A stretch of DNA of 64,000 nucleotides from Bacillota bacterium (lineage in GTDB: Bacteria; Bacillota; Bacilli; Paenibacillales; Paenibacillaceae): NCBI GenBank assembly GCA_023460795.1, contig JAEWPC010000007.1, positions 77,909-141,908 on the forward strand, read 5' to 3'. Positions 1 to 8,333 of the stretch are shown here, one piece after another. Every line of letters begins with the position of its first letter. The first letter of the stretch is position 1. The position numbers and the translations under genes are program-made. The notes beneath the pieces were generated by a model. That model saw only the letters and a program-made list of their open reading frames with translations. It did no database searches and was not told where the DNA came from.

Positions 1-629
1 TGAACGTATCGAATCTCATCCAGGAGAAGGGTGGCGAGGAGCTTCAGAAGCTAGACCCCACTTATATTTATCCGGCGATTCGTGATGAACGTTACGTGAC
101 GGAAGCTGGCCGGAGCAATCCGTTTATCTCGGATGCTTATTTGCCCGGGCTTAGGGTGATCTTTATCGAGATTAAAGACAGCTTCTCGAAGATCGTCACC
201 GAATCTTCGCTGGAATCCAACCCTCGGCTAACGGCAGAGCGAGTCAAACGCATAGCCTATCGGAATTTGCGTTCGGCCGACTGGGTTTATCCTAAGCTGG
301 AGTTAACGAGTCCTTTTCGCTCGACCTGCACCATCGATGCTTACACGGATAACCCGCACCCGATCGAGTGCCAGTTTCTATTGCCGCAGATGGCAGCCGC
401 GCACCTGCCGGCCAATTGCGTCATTGCCTACACGAATAGGAAGTACGCGCTGCTGATGCGTTCCACGGAGCGGATGGATACCGCCGAGCAGGTCGTGCGT
501 CTGGTCGAGAAGTCGAGATTCAAGGAAGTCGTGAAACGAAGCTTCCACCTGTTGCCTAACCCTGTCTCTATGCGTATGTACTGGGTCAGAAACGGCCAAG
601 CCGAGTGGTTGGAGCAATTAGGCGGGTGA
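1..629 (+). CDS. DUF1444 (YtpQ)-like protein, 5' truncated
   Basis: The frame is open from the window edge, so the 5' end is probably missing. Bases 1-2 are tg, so a start codon could lie exactly across the edge. The visible 209 residues include IYPAIRDERY near the N-terminus and a YRNLRSADW segment followed by a C-terminal alpha/beta half. Both resemble, from memory, the YPVIR and LNLRS segments of the Bacillus YtpQ/DUF1444 family, whose function is unknown. A GTG at 96 could also start translation, but coding similarity continues upstream of it. The family call is tentative. A terminator follows the stop codon. Confidence 0.45.
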   Translation, partial: NVSNLIQEKGGEELQKLDPTYIYPAIRDERYVTEAGRSNPFISDAYLPGLRVIFIEIKDSFSKIVTESSLESNPRLTAERVKRIAYRNLRSADWVYPKLELTSPFRSTCTIDAYTDNPHPIECQFLLPQMAAAHLPANCVIAYTNRKYALLMRSTERMDTAEQVVRLVEKSRFKEVVKRSFHLLPNPVSMRMYWVRNGQAEWLEQLGG

Positions 630-657
630 ATGCTCGGTCGCCATCCTCCACAGACCA

Positions 658-691
658 TCCGTACCCTCCTCGGGCGCGGATTTTTTCTTTT
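658..691 (+). terminator. Rho-independent terminator
   Basis: TCCGTACCC (658-666) pairs with GGGCGCGGA (672-680) with one mismatch and one wobble, followed by six T and a second T run. It ends the DUF1444-like gene. Confidence 0.65.
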
Positions 692-745
692 TTCGACGCG
701 ATTTGATACTATGGAAAGGGTGTCGGGTTCCATCGATCACCGATT

Positions 746-759
746 AGAAAACGTTATTA
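746..759 (+). promoter_or_regulatory. cre-like (CcpA) site before the GH3 gene
   Basis: AGAAAACGTTATTA matches the catabolite-responsive consensus TGWAANCGNTNWCA at all but the first and thirteenth informative positions. It lies 40 bp before the glycosidase start, after a weak -10-like TACTAT near 706. Repression by CcpA, or by another LacI-family protein with a central CG, is an inference. Confidence 0.35.
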
Positions 760-798
760 ATCCTATTCATTAGTCAACGACATCAGGAGGCATACAAG

Positions 799-3585
799 TT
801 GAGCAACCACACATACGGAATTCCGCTAGAAGGGTTCGCCGAATTTAGCCGGAAGGTAGCCGCGGAAGGCGCCGTGCTGCTACGGAACGAAGGGCAAGTT
901 CTGCCGATTCGCCAAGGCGAGAAGGTTTCGATTTTCGGAAGAACGCAGATCAATTATTACCGCAGCGGCACAGGGTCGGGCGGCAGCGTTAACGTGACGT
1001 ATACGACGAATCTGCTGGACGGTCTTAGAAGCAAACGGAGTATCAAGGTCAACGAAGAGTTGGCATCGGTATATGAGCAATGGATCGGAGACAACCCGTT
1101 CGATAACGGCGGAGGGGGCTGGGCGGCCGAACCTTGGCACCAGAAGGAAATGCCGCTAGACGATGCGATCGTCTCCGCTGCCAGAAGCCGATCCGATAAG
1201 GCGATCGTCGTGATCGGCCGTACGGCCGGCGAGGACCAGGACAACGCGGATGCGCCCGGCAGTTACCGATTAACGCCGGAAGAGCAAGCGATGCTGAAGC
1301 AAGTGACGAAACATTTCGAGCAAGTCGCAGTCGTGCTGAACGTATCGAACATTATCGATATGAGCTGGTTGAACGACGCGGATTACGTTCATCCGATCCG
1401 AAGCGTGATCTATGCTTGGCAAGGCGGCATGGAGGGCGGCAACGCCATCGCCGACGTGCTGGCCGGAGAGGTTACGCCAAGCGGCAAGCTGACGGATACG
1501 ATCGCCTATTCGCTGGCGGACTACCCATCGACCCGCAATTACGGCACCGAGCATAAGAACGTGTATGAGGAAGATATTTATGTCGGTTACCGCTACTTCG
1601 AGACGTTCTGTCCGGACAAAGTGCAGTTCGAATTCGGTTACGGGATCTCGTACACGACTTTCGAAATTAAGCACGGGGATGCGAAGCTGGCGGGACAAAA
1701 GGGACAACAGCGCATCGAGATCGAGGTGACCGTGACGAATACCGGCAAGACCTACGCGGGCAAAGAAGTCGTTCAGGTCTATTACGAAGCGCCGCAAGGC
1801 AAGCTCGGACAACCGGCGAAATCGCTCGCGGCATTCGCTAAGTCGAAGGAGCTCCAGCCGGGCGAATCGCAAAGTCTCACCGTTAGCTTTCCGGTGAACG
1901 TCATGGCTTCCTACGACGACGGCGGCGTTACGGGTCACCGTTCCGCTTACGTAATGGAAGAGGGCACGTACCGGCTGTTCGTCGGCAGCAGCGTAAAGAA
2001 CGTTGCGTCTATACGCGTTAACGGGCAAGACGGTTATACCGTGGACGCGGTCCAAGTCGTAGAGCAGCTGCAGGAAGCATTGGCGCCGGTAGAATCGTTC
2101 GAGAGAATGAGACCGGGCGCGCGACAAGCAGACGGCACGTACGAGCTTGCGCATGAGGCCGTCCCGACACGCAGCGTATCGCTCGCGGAGCGAATCGAGC
2201 GCAACCTTCCGAAGACGCTGCAGCAAACCGGCGATCAAGGATACAAGCTTAAAGACGTTAAAGCCGGCAAAGTCAGCATGGAGACGTTCATCGCCCAGAT
2301 CGGCGATGAAGATCTAGCCGCGATCGTTAGAGGCGAAGGCATGAGCAGCCCGTTGGTGACGCCAGGGACGGCATCCGCCTTCGGCGGCGTCAGCGACAAT
2401 CTGCTCGACTTCGGCATCCCGATTGCCTGCACGGCGGACGGTCCTTCCGGTATTCGGATGGATAGCGGCCATAAGGCGACGCAAGTGCCGATCGGAACGC
2501 TCCTCGCCGCGACGTGGAACGCCGAATTGGTGGAAGAGCTTTACGTGATGGAAGGCAAGGAGTTGGTCAGCAACAACATCGATGCCTTGCTCGGGCCAGG
2601 TCTTAACATTCGGCGCAGTCCGCTTAACGGGCGCAACTTCGAATATTTCTCGGAAGATCCGCTCGTTACGGGCGTATTCGCCTCAGCCTGCGTGCGAGGC
2701 ATTATGAAGGGCGGCTCCAACGCGACGCTGAAGCACTTCGCCGGGAACAACCAAGAGAAGCATCGCCACACGGTCAATGCGGTCGTCTCCGAGCGCGCCG
2801 TACGGGAAATCTATCTGAAAGGGTTCGAGATCGCGGTTAAAGAAGGCGGAGCGAACTCGATCATGACGGCTTACAATCCGCTTAACGGGCATTGGACGGC
2901 ATCGAATTACGACCTCAACACGACGATTCTTCGCGGCGAATGGGGCTTCAAGGGCATCGTGATGACGGACTGGTGGGCGGTTATGAACGATGTCGCGAAC
3001 GGTGGCCCGGCTAATCGGAAGAATACGAAGTGGATGGTCCGCGCGCAGAACGACCTGTATATGGTCGTCGCGAACTACGGCGCGGAAACGAACGTGTGGG
3101 GCGACAACACCTTGGAGGGCTTGACGGACGGATCGTTGACCCGCGGAGAGCTTCAGCGCAGCGCCATGAACATTTGCGAATTCATCATGCGCGCTCCGGC
3201 GTTCGGCAGAGAGATCGTGAGAGAAGAGAAGGCGGAAAGCTTCAGAGCCAACTCTTCGCTCAAGGCGGAGCAAGCTCAATCGCTGGCCGAGAACCCGCAG
3301 GTCAACGTTACCGCGGAAGGGCCGAACGTCATGAAGGTGGAGAAAGCCGGCGTATACCGAATCAACGTGCATCTCATGTCCGCGGAAGCCGCTTGGTTCC
3401 AAAGCGCCTGCAACATCCTCTTGAACGATCGGCTGATGACCACCGTCCAGACGAACGGAACGGACGGCGGATGGGTCAAACAGAAGCTGGGCGTCGTCGA
3501 ATTGGAAGCGGGCTTGTATGAGCTCAAGCTGGATTACGCGAAACCAGGCTTGCAGATCGATTGGATCGAGTTCAAGCTGTCATAA
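799..3585 (+). CDS. Glycoside hydrolase family 3, domain-permuted beta-glycosidase
   Basis: This 928-residue protein should hydrolyse terminal beta-linked sugars. The domain order is reversed relative to usual GH3 enzymes. The GH3 C-terminal alpha/beta domain comes first (about 15-260, with [15 protein letters not shown] and later [12 protein letters not shown]). A fibronectin-III-like domain follows (about 265-400), then the TIM barrel (about 450-800). The barrel holds [12 protein letters not shown] and the nucleophile motif VMTDWW, where Asp724 is the predicted nucleophile. This order is known from Ruminococcus albus and Butyrivibrio beta-glucosidases. The last 90 residues look like a small carbohydrate-binding beta-sandwich. 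No signal peptide is seen, so it probably acts in the cytoplasm. The TTG start is chosen because AGGAGG lies at 785-790. Confidence 0.9.
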
Positions 3586-3604
3586 GCCTAGCGGGGTGTA
3601 TCGG

Positions 3605-4753
3605 ATGGATTTAACGAACAGAATTAAAGAGTTGAATATTCAACATGCGATCAAAGGAAAGCCTGTGACGAAGCTAAAGGATATCCTACAGTCGCTTACT
3701 AGAGAACAGTTGAACTTCTTAGCTGGTAACCACGATATTTCTGGGCGGTCTAAGATGAAGAAGGCAGAGCTCGCAGATGCGCTCGTTCAGACAATCACGA
3801 ACGAGGTGGTTATTAAGAACGCCTTGTTGATTGCACGAGCGAAGGAATGGCAATTCTGGAGCAGGCTATTAGCCGTTCCCATCTTCCAAGATGATGCGGC
3901 TGTACCAGGGATGTACCTGTATCTGAAGGATATAGGCATGCTCTATTCCTTCTACGACCACGATGAGTTGTATTTCGTGATTCCCGAAGAAATACAGGAT
4001 GCTTACCATCGCATCAATCAACGTTCTTTCCGCAAGGAACGTGATCGCTACCAATTAGTGTCTCAGTACATTGAAGCAGCCACAAATCTGTACGGCGTAT
4101 GTCCGGTGGATCAGTTGATCGATATCGTTAACTCGCAGAACGAAGATTCGCTGTCCGATGCAGAATTTCTACAGATCTCGTATGACTTATCTAGCAGGCA
4201 GCAAAGCTGGTACAGATATCGAGTCGATCTGCTCAGCGACTATTTCGGACCGGGTAACGATGATGAACGTGTTGATCTACTCAAGGCGGTCGAGAATAAA
4301 CCTTATTTCGTTCCGGACAAAGAGAAGTTTCTGGCTTTCGCAGACACGGATTACATCGAAATGACGCCTCAGCTGATACAATTGCAAACATATATTGCGG
4401 AGCATCTGTGCAAGGATGCGACAATGACCGAATATTTGGTGGATGATATTCAATTGGCTTGTTCCATGGAAGCGCCGATAGACGAGATTATGTACGAGTT
4501 CGAACGAAGGAATATCCAGATTAATAAAAGGCAATTGCAAGAGATTATTCCGTTAATCATTAACGTGAAGAATCATACGAGGCTGTGGCCTAATCGAGGA
4601 CATACGCCGGTCGAGTTAAGAGAAAAACTTGGTGTTTCGTCGAGCTCGAGCCCCGTGATCTATATGGATCAGCAGGCCATTTCCGTTAAAGTCGGCAGGA
4701 ACGATCCTTGCCCATGCGGAAGCGGGAAGAAGTATAAGAAGTGCTGTGGTTAA
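3605..4753 (+). CDS. SEC-C motif protein with Rho-N/SAP-like N-terminus
   Basis: The 382-residue protein ends in the zinc-binding SEC-C motif ([18 protein letters not shown]), the same C-terminal module that SecA uses to bind SecB or ribosomes. Residues about 15-60 ([29 protein letters not shown]) resemble a Rho N-terminal or SAP-like helical module. The middle is helical and unrecognised. The ATG at 3605 is chosen because sequence between 3518 and 3605 overlaps the GH3 gene and lacks family character. Its function is unknown. It follows the GH3 stop by 19 bases and could be co-transcribed with it. Confidence 0.75.
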
Positions 4754-4775
4754 TAAGTGAACGCTTCGATATAGC

Positions 4776-4813
4776 AGGGAGCCTGGCCGCTGAGGCCGGG
4801 CTCCCTCTGTTGT
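4776..4813 (+). terminator. Rho-independent terminator
   Basis: AGGGAGCC (4776-4783) pairs with GGCTCCCT (4799-4806), with an inner self-complementary GGCC pair. A short T-rich tail follows. Confidence 0.7.
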
Positions 4814-4823
4814 TGCAAGGATC

Positions 4824-4866
4824 TGTGTTCCACGTCACAAAGCTCGCAGCGCATCCGCTATATACT
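4824..4866 (+). promoter_or_regulatory. Crp/Fnr-type box and promoter of ric
   Basis: TGTGT-N6-TCACA at 4824-4839 matches nine of ten positions of the Bacillus Fnr consensus TGTGA-N6-TCACA. A -10 hexamer, TATACT, lies at 4861-4866. Placing the start seven bases after it (4873) puts the centre of the box at -41.5, the classic class II activator position. No good -35 hexamer is seen, as expected for an activator-dependent promoter. Confidence 0.65.
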
Positions 4867-4903
4867 GGAGCCGTAACGAACGGACAGAGAGGATGGATGA
4901 GAG

Positions 4904-5620
4904 TTGGAACAACGGTATAACGGAGAAGAGAAGATCGGCACGATCGTGGCCGAATATCCCGGAGCGAGCAACTTGTTCAAGGAGGTCCGGATTGACTTCT
5001 GCTGCGGCGGCGACCGTTCGCTCAAGCAGGCGATCGCCCAGAGGAACCTGGACGAACACGAGATCTTAAGACGATTAAACGAGGGATATGCGAACCATAT
5101 CAACAGGAGCGCCCTCTGGGACAAGGACTGGAGAACGGCGCCCGCAGCCGAACTGATCGATTACATCGTGGATACGCATCACGCTTATTTGCGCAAAGAG
5201 CTTCCGCTGCTGAGCGAATTCATGACGAAGATATTGCGCGTTCACGGCGGAGGGCATCCCGAGATTGCGGCGTTGTATAAACGATTCCACCTGATCAAAA
5301 TGGAGCTCGACGAGCATCTGATCGCCGAGGAAGAGGTGCTCTTCCCTAAGCTTAAGCGGCTTGCTGAGCATCCGTCCGCGGAGACGTATGAACAGACGAT
5401 CAAAGAGCTGTACGAGCTGGAAGCCGACCATAGCGCGGTAGGCGATGGCCTGCGAGACATGAGAGAAATGACGAACGATTATGCGTTGCCGCCCGATGCT
5501 TGCAGAACCTATACGCTCACTTATCAGAAATTAGCCGAACTAGAGTCGGATCTTTACGAGCACATCCATTTGGAAAATAACGTATTGTTCCCGCGCGTCG
5601 AAGCGAGACAGATTCAATAG
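4904..5620 (+). CDS. ric: Iron-sulfur cluster repair di-iron protein (Ric/ScdA/YtfE)
   Basis: Ric proteins restore Fe-S clusters damaged by nitric oxide or peroxide through a hemerythrin-like di-iron centre. The 238-residue protein has the N-terminal ScdA domain (about 10-60) with the RIDFCCGG double-cysteine motif. A His/Glu-rich four-helix domain follows, with DTHHAYLRKELP, HLIAEEEVLFP and EHIHLENNVLFPR, which supply the metal ligands. Length matches the family. TTG is the only reasonable start in frame, with a GAGAGGA purine run upstream. The next gene is also a hemerythrin, 15 bases downstream. The Fnr-type box upstream suggests induction at low oxygen or by NO. Confidence 0.92.
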   Translation: MEQRYNGEEKIGTIVAEYPGASNLFKEVRIDFCCGGDRSLKQAIAQRNLDEHEILRRLNEGYANHINRSALWDKDWRTAPAAELIDYIVDTHHAYLRKELPLLSEFMTKILRVHGGGHPEIAALYKRFHLIKMELDEHLIAEEEVLFPKLKRLAEHPSAETYEQTIKELYELEADHSAVGDGLRDMREMTNDYALPPDACRTYTLTYQKLAELESDLYEHIHLENNVLFPRVEARQIQ

Positions 5621-5635
5621 AAGAGGTGAACGAAC

Positions 5636-6178
5636 ATGGATCATACGCCATTCGGATGCGGCGGAACGAGCAATGGGGCGAACCCGCAGGCCATCTCGTT
5701 GTGCGCGCCCTTGCAGATGCTTAAAGACGAGCATGCGCCGTTACGGTCGATGATGGATGCCTTCAACGAGACGGCTCAGAAGGTGATGGCCTACGAAGTA
5801 AGCGGGCAACCCTTGTTTAACTTGCTGCGCGAGCAGGTTACGGCTTTTGCCTTGGCGTTGAAGAAACATGCCCGCAAGGAAGACGACGTGCTGTTCCCGA
5901 TGATGGCGGTGCATATCGGCAGAGAGTACGGACCGATTGCCGTCATGGAAAACGAGCATGAGCAGGCGGAGATGAATTTGGAGCGGTTCTTGGAAGCAGC
6001 CGGTCCGGACGGGGCCGAGCTCGGGGATGAAGAAGTTAAGTTTATTTCCGGATACGCCGCGTTCGCCTACTCGATTCTGACCCAGCACTTCAACAAAGAG
6101 GAGAACGTGCTGTTCCCGATGGCACAGCGTATACTCTCCGAAGAAGAGAAAGCGCGATTAACTAGTCTGTTATCATAA
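5636..6178 (+). CDS. Hemerythrin HHE-domain protein
   Basis: This is a 180-residue four-helix-bundle protein. Its ligand-like motifs are MLKDEHAPLRSMMD, KKHARKEDDVLFPMM, VMENEHEQAEM and LTQHFNKEENVLFPMA, typical of a hemerythrin that binds a di-iron (or other metal) pair. A Cys sits near the N-terminus (FGCGG). It has AGAGGTG as ribosome-binding site and follows ric by 15 bases. They therefore probably form an operon that handles oxygen, NO or iron under stress. The exact substrate is unknown. Confidence 0.85.
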   Translation: MDHTPFGCGGTSNGANPQAISLCAPLQMLKDEHAPLRSMMDAFNETAQKVMAYEVSGQPLFNLLREQVTAFALALKKHARKEDDVLFPMMAVHIGREYGPIAVMENEHEQAEMNLERFLEAAGPDGAELGDEEVKFISGYAAFAYSILTQHFNKEENVLFPMAQRILSEEEKARLTSLLS

Positions 6179-6179
6179 T

Positions 6180-6238
6180 GCTCCCGCAGGAGAATACGCA
6201 TTAATGATGCGAGAAATTGCGGTTCTCCTGAAGGGGGC
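6180..6238 (+). promoter_or_regulatory. Long 5'-leader hairpin covering the sleL ribosome-binding site
   Basis: CAGGAGAA (6187-6194) pairs perfectly with TTCTCCTG (6223-6230). Outside it GCTCCC (6180-6185) pairs with GGGGGC (6233-6238) through one wobble. Inside, CGCAT (6197-6201) pairs with ATGCG (6207-6211). The Shine-Dalgarno run AAGGGGG (6231-6237) lies mostly in the outer stem, 6 bases before the ATG. No T-run follows, so a simple terminator is unlikely. It may limit translation. Confidence 0.5.
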
Positions 6239-6243
6239 TCTTT

Positions 6244-7530
6244 ATGGAAATCCACGTCGTACAGTCCGGCCAATCTTTATATCGGATATCCCAGACCTAT
6301 GGGATGCCCGTAGCTACGATCGCGGAAGCCAACGAGATCGATCCGGCATTGCCGCTGGTCGTCGGACAGACGCTCGTCATTCCTATCGTCGGTTCTTACT
6401 ATTGGGTTCGTTCCGGCGATACCCTATATAGCATCGCCGGAAAATTCGGAACGACGGCCCAGGCGCTGGCGAGCGCGAACGGTATTCCGATAACCGGCAC
6501 GCTCGCCGTAGGCACGAGGCTTTATATCCCGCCCAAACCGCGCAGGGACGCGGAGATCAACGCCTACGTCGAGCCTCGCGGCGATAGCGTGTCGCCGGCT
6601 TTGCTGGAGGCATCGCAAGAAGCCGCTCCGCATCTTACGTATCTCGCTCCGTTCAGCTTCCGCATCAACCGGGACGGCACGCTGACGCGCCCCCCGCTTA
6701 ACGGGCTCGCGGAAATCGCAAACCGGCAAAGAGCCGTGCTCATGATGGTCGTGACGAACCTCGAGGCAGACCAATTCAGCGCCGAGCTCGGGCAAATCAT
6801 CCTGAACGACGAGCAAGTACAGAACCGGCTGCTGGACACCATCATCGCTACGGCTAACGAGCTCGGCTTCCGGGATATCCACTTCGATATCGAGCATCTC
6901 CGTCCGCAGGACAGGGAGGCCTATAATCGATTCCTGCGCAAAGCGGCGAACCGGATCCATCAAGAAGGACTGCTCATTTCGACGGCGCTGGCTCCCAAGA
7001 CGAGCGCGACGCAAACCGGCGAGTGGTACACGGCGCACGATTATAAGGCGCACGGGCAGATCGTCGACTTCGTCGTCATTATGACGTACGAATGGGGTTA
7101 TAGCGGCGGGCCGCCGATGCCGGTGTCCCCGATCGGGCCGGTTCGCAAAGTGCTGGAATACGCGCTTACCGAGATGCCCGGGACCAAAATCATGATGGGC
7201 CAGAACCTGTACGGGTACGACTGGACGCTGCCGTACGTCCCCGGCGGAGCATACGCCAGAGCGCTCAGTCCGCAGCAGGCGATTGCCCTTGCCCGCGATC
7301 GTAACGCTGCCATTCAATATGACTATGAAGCGCAAGCTCCCCATTTTTCCTATTGGGACGATAACGGGAAGGAACATAAAGTCTGGTTCGAAGACGCGAG
7401 GTCCATCCAGGCCAAATTCGATCTCCTGAAGGAGCTCGGTCTTCGCGGAATCAGCTATTGGAAGCTAGGCCTTAGCTTTCCTCAGAACTGGCTGCTGATC
7501 GACAACAACTTCAACGTAACGAAGAAATAG
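6244..7530 (+). CDS. sleL: Spore cortex-lytic N-acetylglucosaminidase-type LysM-GH18 protein (SleL/YaaH-like)
   Basis: Two N-terminal LysM repeats (about 3-47 and 54-97; both contain the GxxLYxI core) should bind spore peptidoglycan. A GH18 barrel follows (about 120-428). Its catalytic strand reads FDIEHLRPQDRE, with Asp215 and the predicted acid Glu217. MTYEWGYSGGPPMPVSP is typical of the YaaH/SleL group, which cleaves cortex muramic-delta-lactam peptidoglycan during germination. There is no secretion signal, as in this family, whose members are packed in the mother cell or coat. It is bounded by a leader hairpin and a strong terminator, so it is probably monocistronic. Confidence 0.9.
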   Translation: MEIHVVQSGQSLYRISQTYGMPVATIAEANEIDPALPLVVGQTLVIPIVGSYYWVRSGDTLYSIAGKFGTTAQALASANGIPITGTLAVGTRLYIPPKPRRDAEINAYVEPRGDSVSPALLEASQEAAPHLTYLAPFSFRINRDGTLTRPPLNGLAEIANRQRAVLMMVVTNLEADQFSAELGQIILNDEQVQNRLLDTIIATANELGFRDIHFDIEHLRPQDREAYNRFLRKAANRIHQEGLLISTALAPKTSATQTGEWYTAHDYKAHGQIVDFVVIMTYEWGYSGGPPMPVSPIGPVRKVLEYALTEMPGTKIMMGQNLYGYDWTLPYVPGGAYARALSPQQAIALARDRNAAIQYDYEAQAPHFSYWDDNGKEHKVWFEDARSIQAKFDLLKELGLRGISYWKLGLSFPQNWLLIDNNFNVTKK

Positions 7531-7553
7531 CAGGTCGGAGCAACCCAATAAAG

Positions 7554-7590
7554 CCGTTTCGCGTGGCGCTGCCATGCGGAACGGTTTTTT
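7554..7590 (+). terminator. Strong Rho-independent terminator of sleL
   Basis: A 14-bp stem (7554-7567 with 7571-7584, wobbles only) closes a GCT loop and is followed by six T. Confidence 0.85.
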
Positions 7591-7608
7591 CATGTTTCCG
7601 GATGCATT

Positions 7609-7650
7609 TGTGACGCCAGTCACGAAGTTATTTTCCCGAGTCTCTATGAT
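7609..7650 (+). promoter_or_regulatory. Crp/Fnr-type box and promoter of the oxidase-like cluster
   Basis: TGTGA-N6-TCACG at 7609-7624 matches nine of ten Fnr-consensus positions. A -10 hexamer, TATGAT, lies at 7645-7650. The predicted start near 7657 puts the box centre at about -40.5, almost the same geometry as before ric. Both operons therefore probably answer to one Crp/Fnr-family activator. Confidence 0.62.
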
Positions 7651-7684
7651 AAAGGGGAAAGAACATTCAAGGAGGCTGATCGAT

Positions 7685-7834
7685 ATGGATTCCAAGCGGG
7701 TGAATCGCCAGGCGGAACTACAACAGGATCAAGACCATTCGCAAAAAGGAACCTTGTTCTCGGTGCTGATGGTTGGCGCATTTATTGCGCTTACGTTCGT
7801 CCTGCTGTTCGGAATATACATGTCCAGAGTATAG
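7685..7834 (+). CDS. cbaD: Single-helix subunit IIa of B-type heme-copper oxidase
   Basis: This 49-residue protein has a charged N-terminus and one hydrophobic helix (about 22-45, LFSVLMVGAFIALTFVLLFG). It fits the small subunit IIa of ba3-type enzymes, which replaces the missing first helix of subunit II. The ATG at 7685 is preceded by AAGGAGG at 7669-7675. An upstream extension to 7574 would overlap the terminator and promoter and is rejected. The gene order IIa-II-I is that of Thermus cbaDBA. Confidence 0.75.
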   Translation: MDSKRVNRQAELQQDQDHSQKGTLFSVLMVGAFIALTFVLLFGIYMSRV

Positions 7835-7846
7835 GAGGAGATTCAT

Positions 7847-8320
7847 TTGAAGCTCAAAATGCATCGTTACGAGGAGATATGGCTCTTGATCGGCTGCGCG
7901 TTGCTGATCGTCTTCATGCTGATTACGGGGTATCAGACGTTCGCCCGCGAGATGGGGCCGCCAAGCGGCAACCAGACGATCGACTGGCGGAAGTTAGACG
8001 AGACCGCGCCTTTCGATAAGCCGGGCTTGCGGCAAACCGGCGACAACGAATACGAAGCCGTCGTCATACTGGAAGCTTTCGGCTTCACGCCGAGCAACAT
8101 CGAGATCCCGGCCGGGGCTACCGTGAAGTTCATCCTGACGTCCAAGGACGTCGTGCACGGCTTCGAGATCGCGGGCACGAACGTCAATGCGATGGTGCCT
8201 CCGGGATACGTGCAGGAAATTACGCAAACGTTCGGCAAGCCCGGCGAATACTTGGTGCTTTGCAACGAATATTGCGGAATCGGTCACCAGATGATGAGCA
8301 CCGTCATCACGGTTATATAA
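7847..8320 (+). CDS. cbaB: Heme-copper oxidase subunit II with CuA site
   Basis: This 157-residue protein has one N-terminal membrane helix (about 10-30) and a cupredoxin domain facing outward. CuA ligands are visible: the His of VVHGFEI, then CNEYCGIGHQMM near the end (Cys139, Cys143, His147, Met150). The subunit should accept electrons from cytochrome c or another carrier and pass them to subunit I. The TTG start is supported by GGAGGAG just upstream. CuA subunits also occur in CuA-type nitric oxide reductases, so the domain alone does not decide the substrate. Confidence 0.88.
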   Translation: MKLKMHRYEEIWLLIGCALLIVFMLITGYQTFAREMGPPSGNQTIDWRKLDETAPFDKPGLRQTGDNEYEAVVILEAFGFTPSNIEIPAGATVKFILTSKDVVHGFEIAGTNVNAMVPPGYVQEITQTFGKPGEYLVLCNEYCGIGHQMMSTVITVI

Positions 8321-8333
8321 GGGGGGGACGGAC

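Noticed and set aside
1270..2238. 322-residue minus-strand ORF inside the GH3 gene
   Set aside because: It is a frame shadow of the GC-rich GH3 coding sequence, has an Arg/His-rich composition and no recognisable domain or ribosome-binding site.
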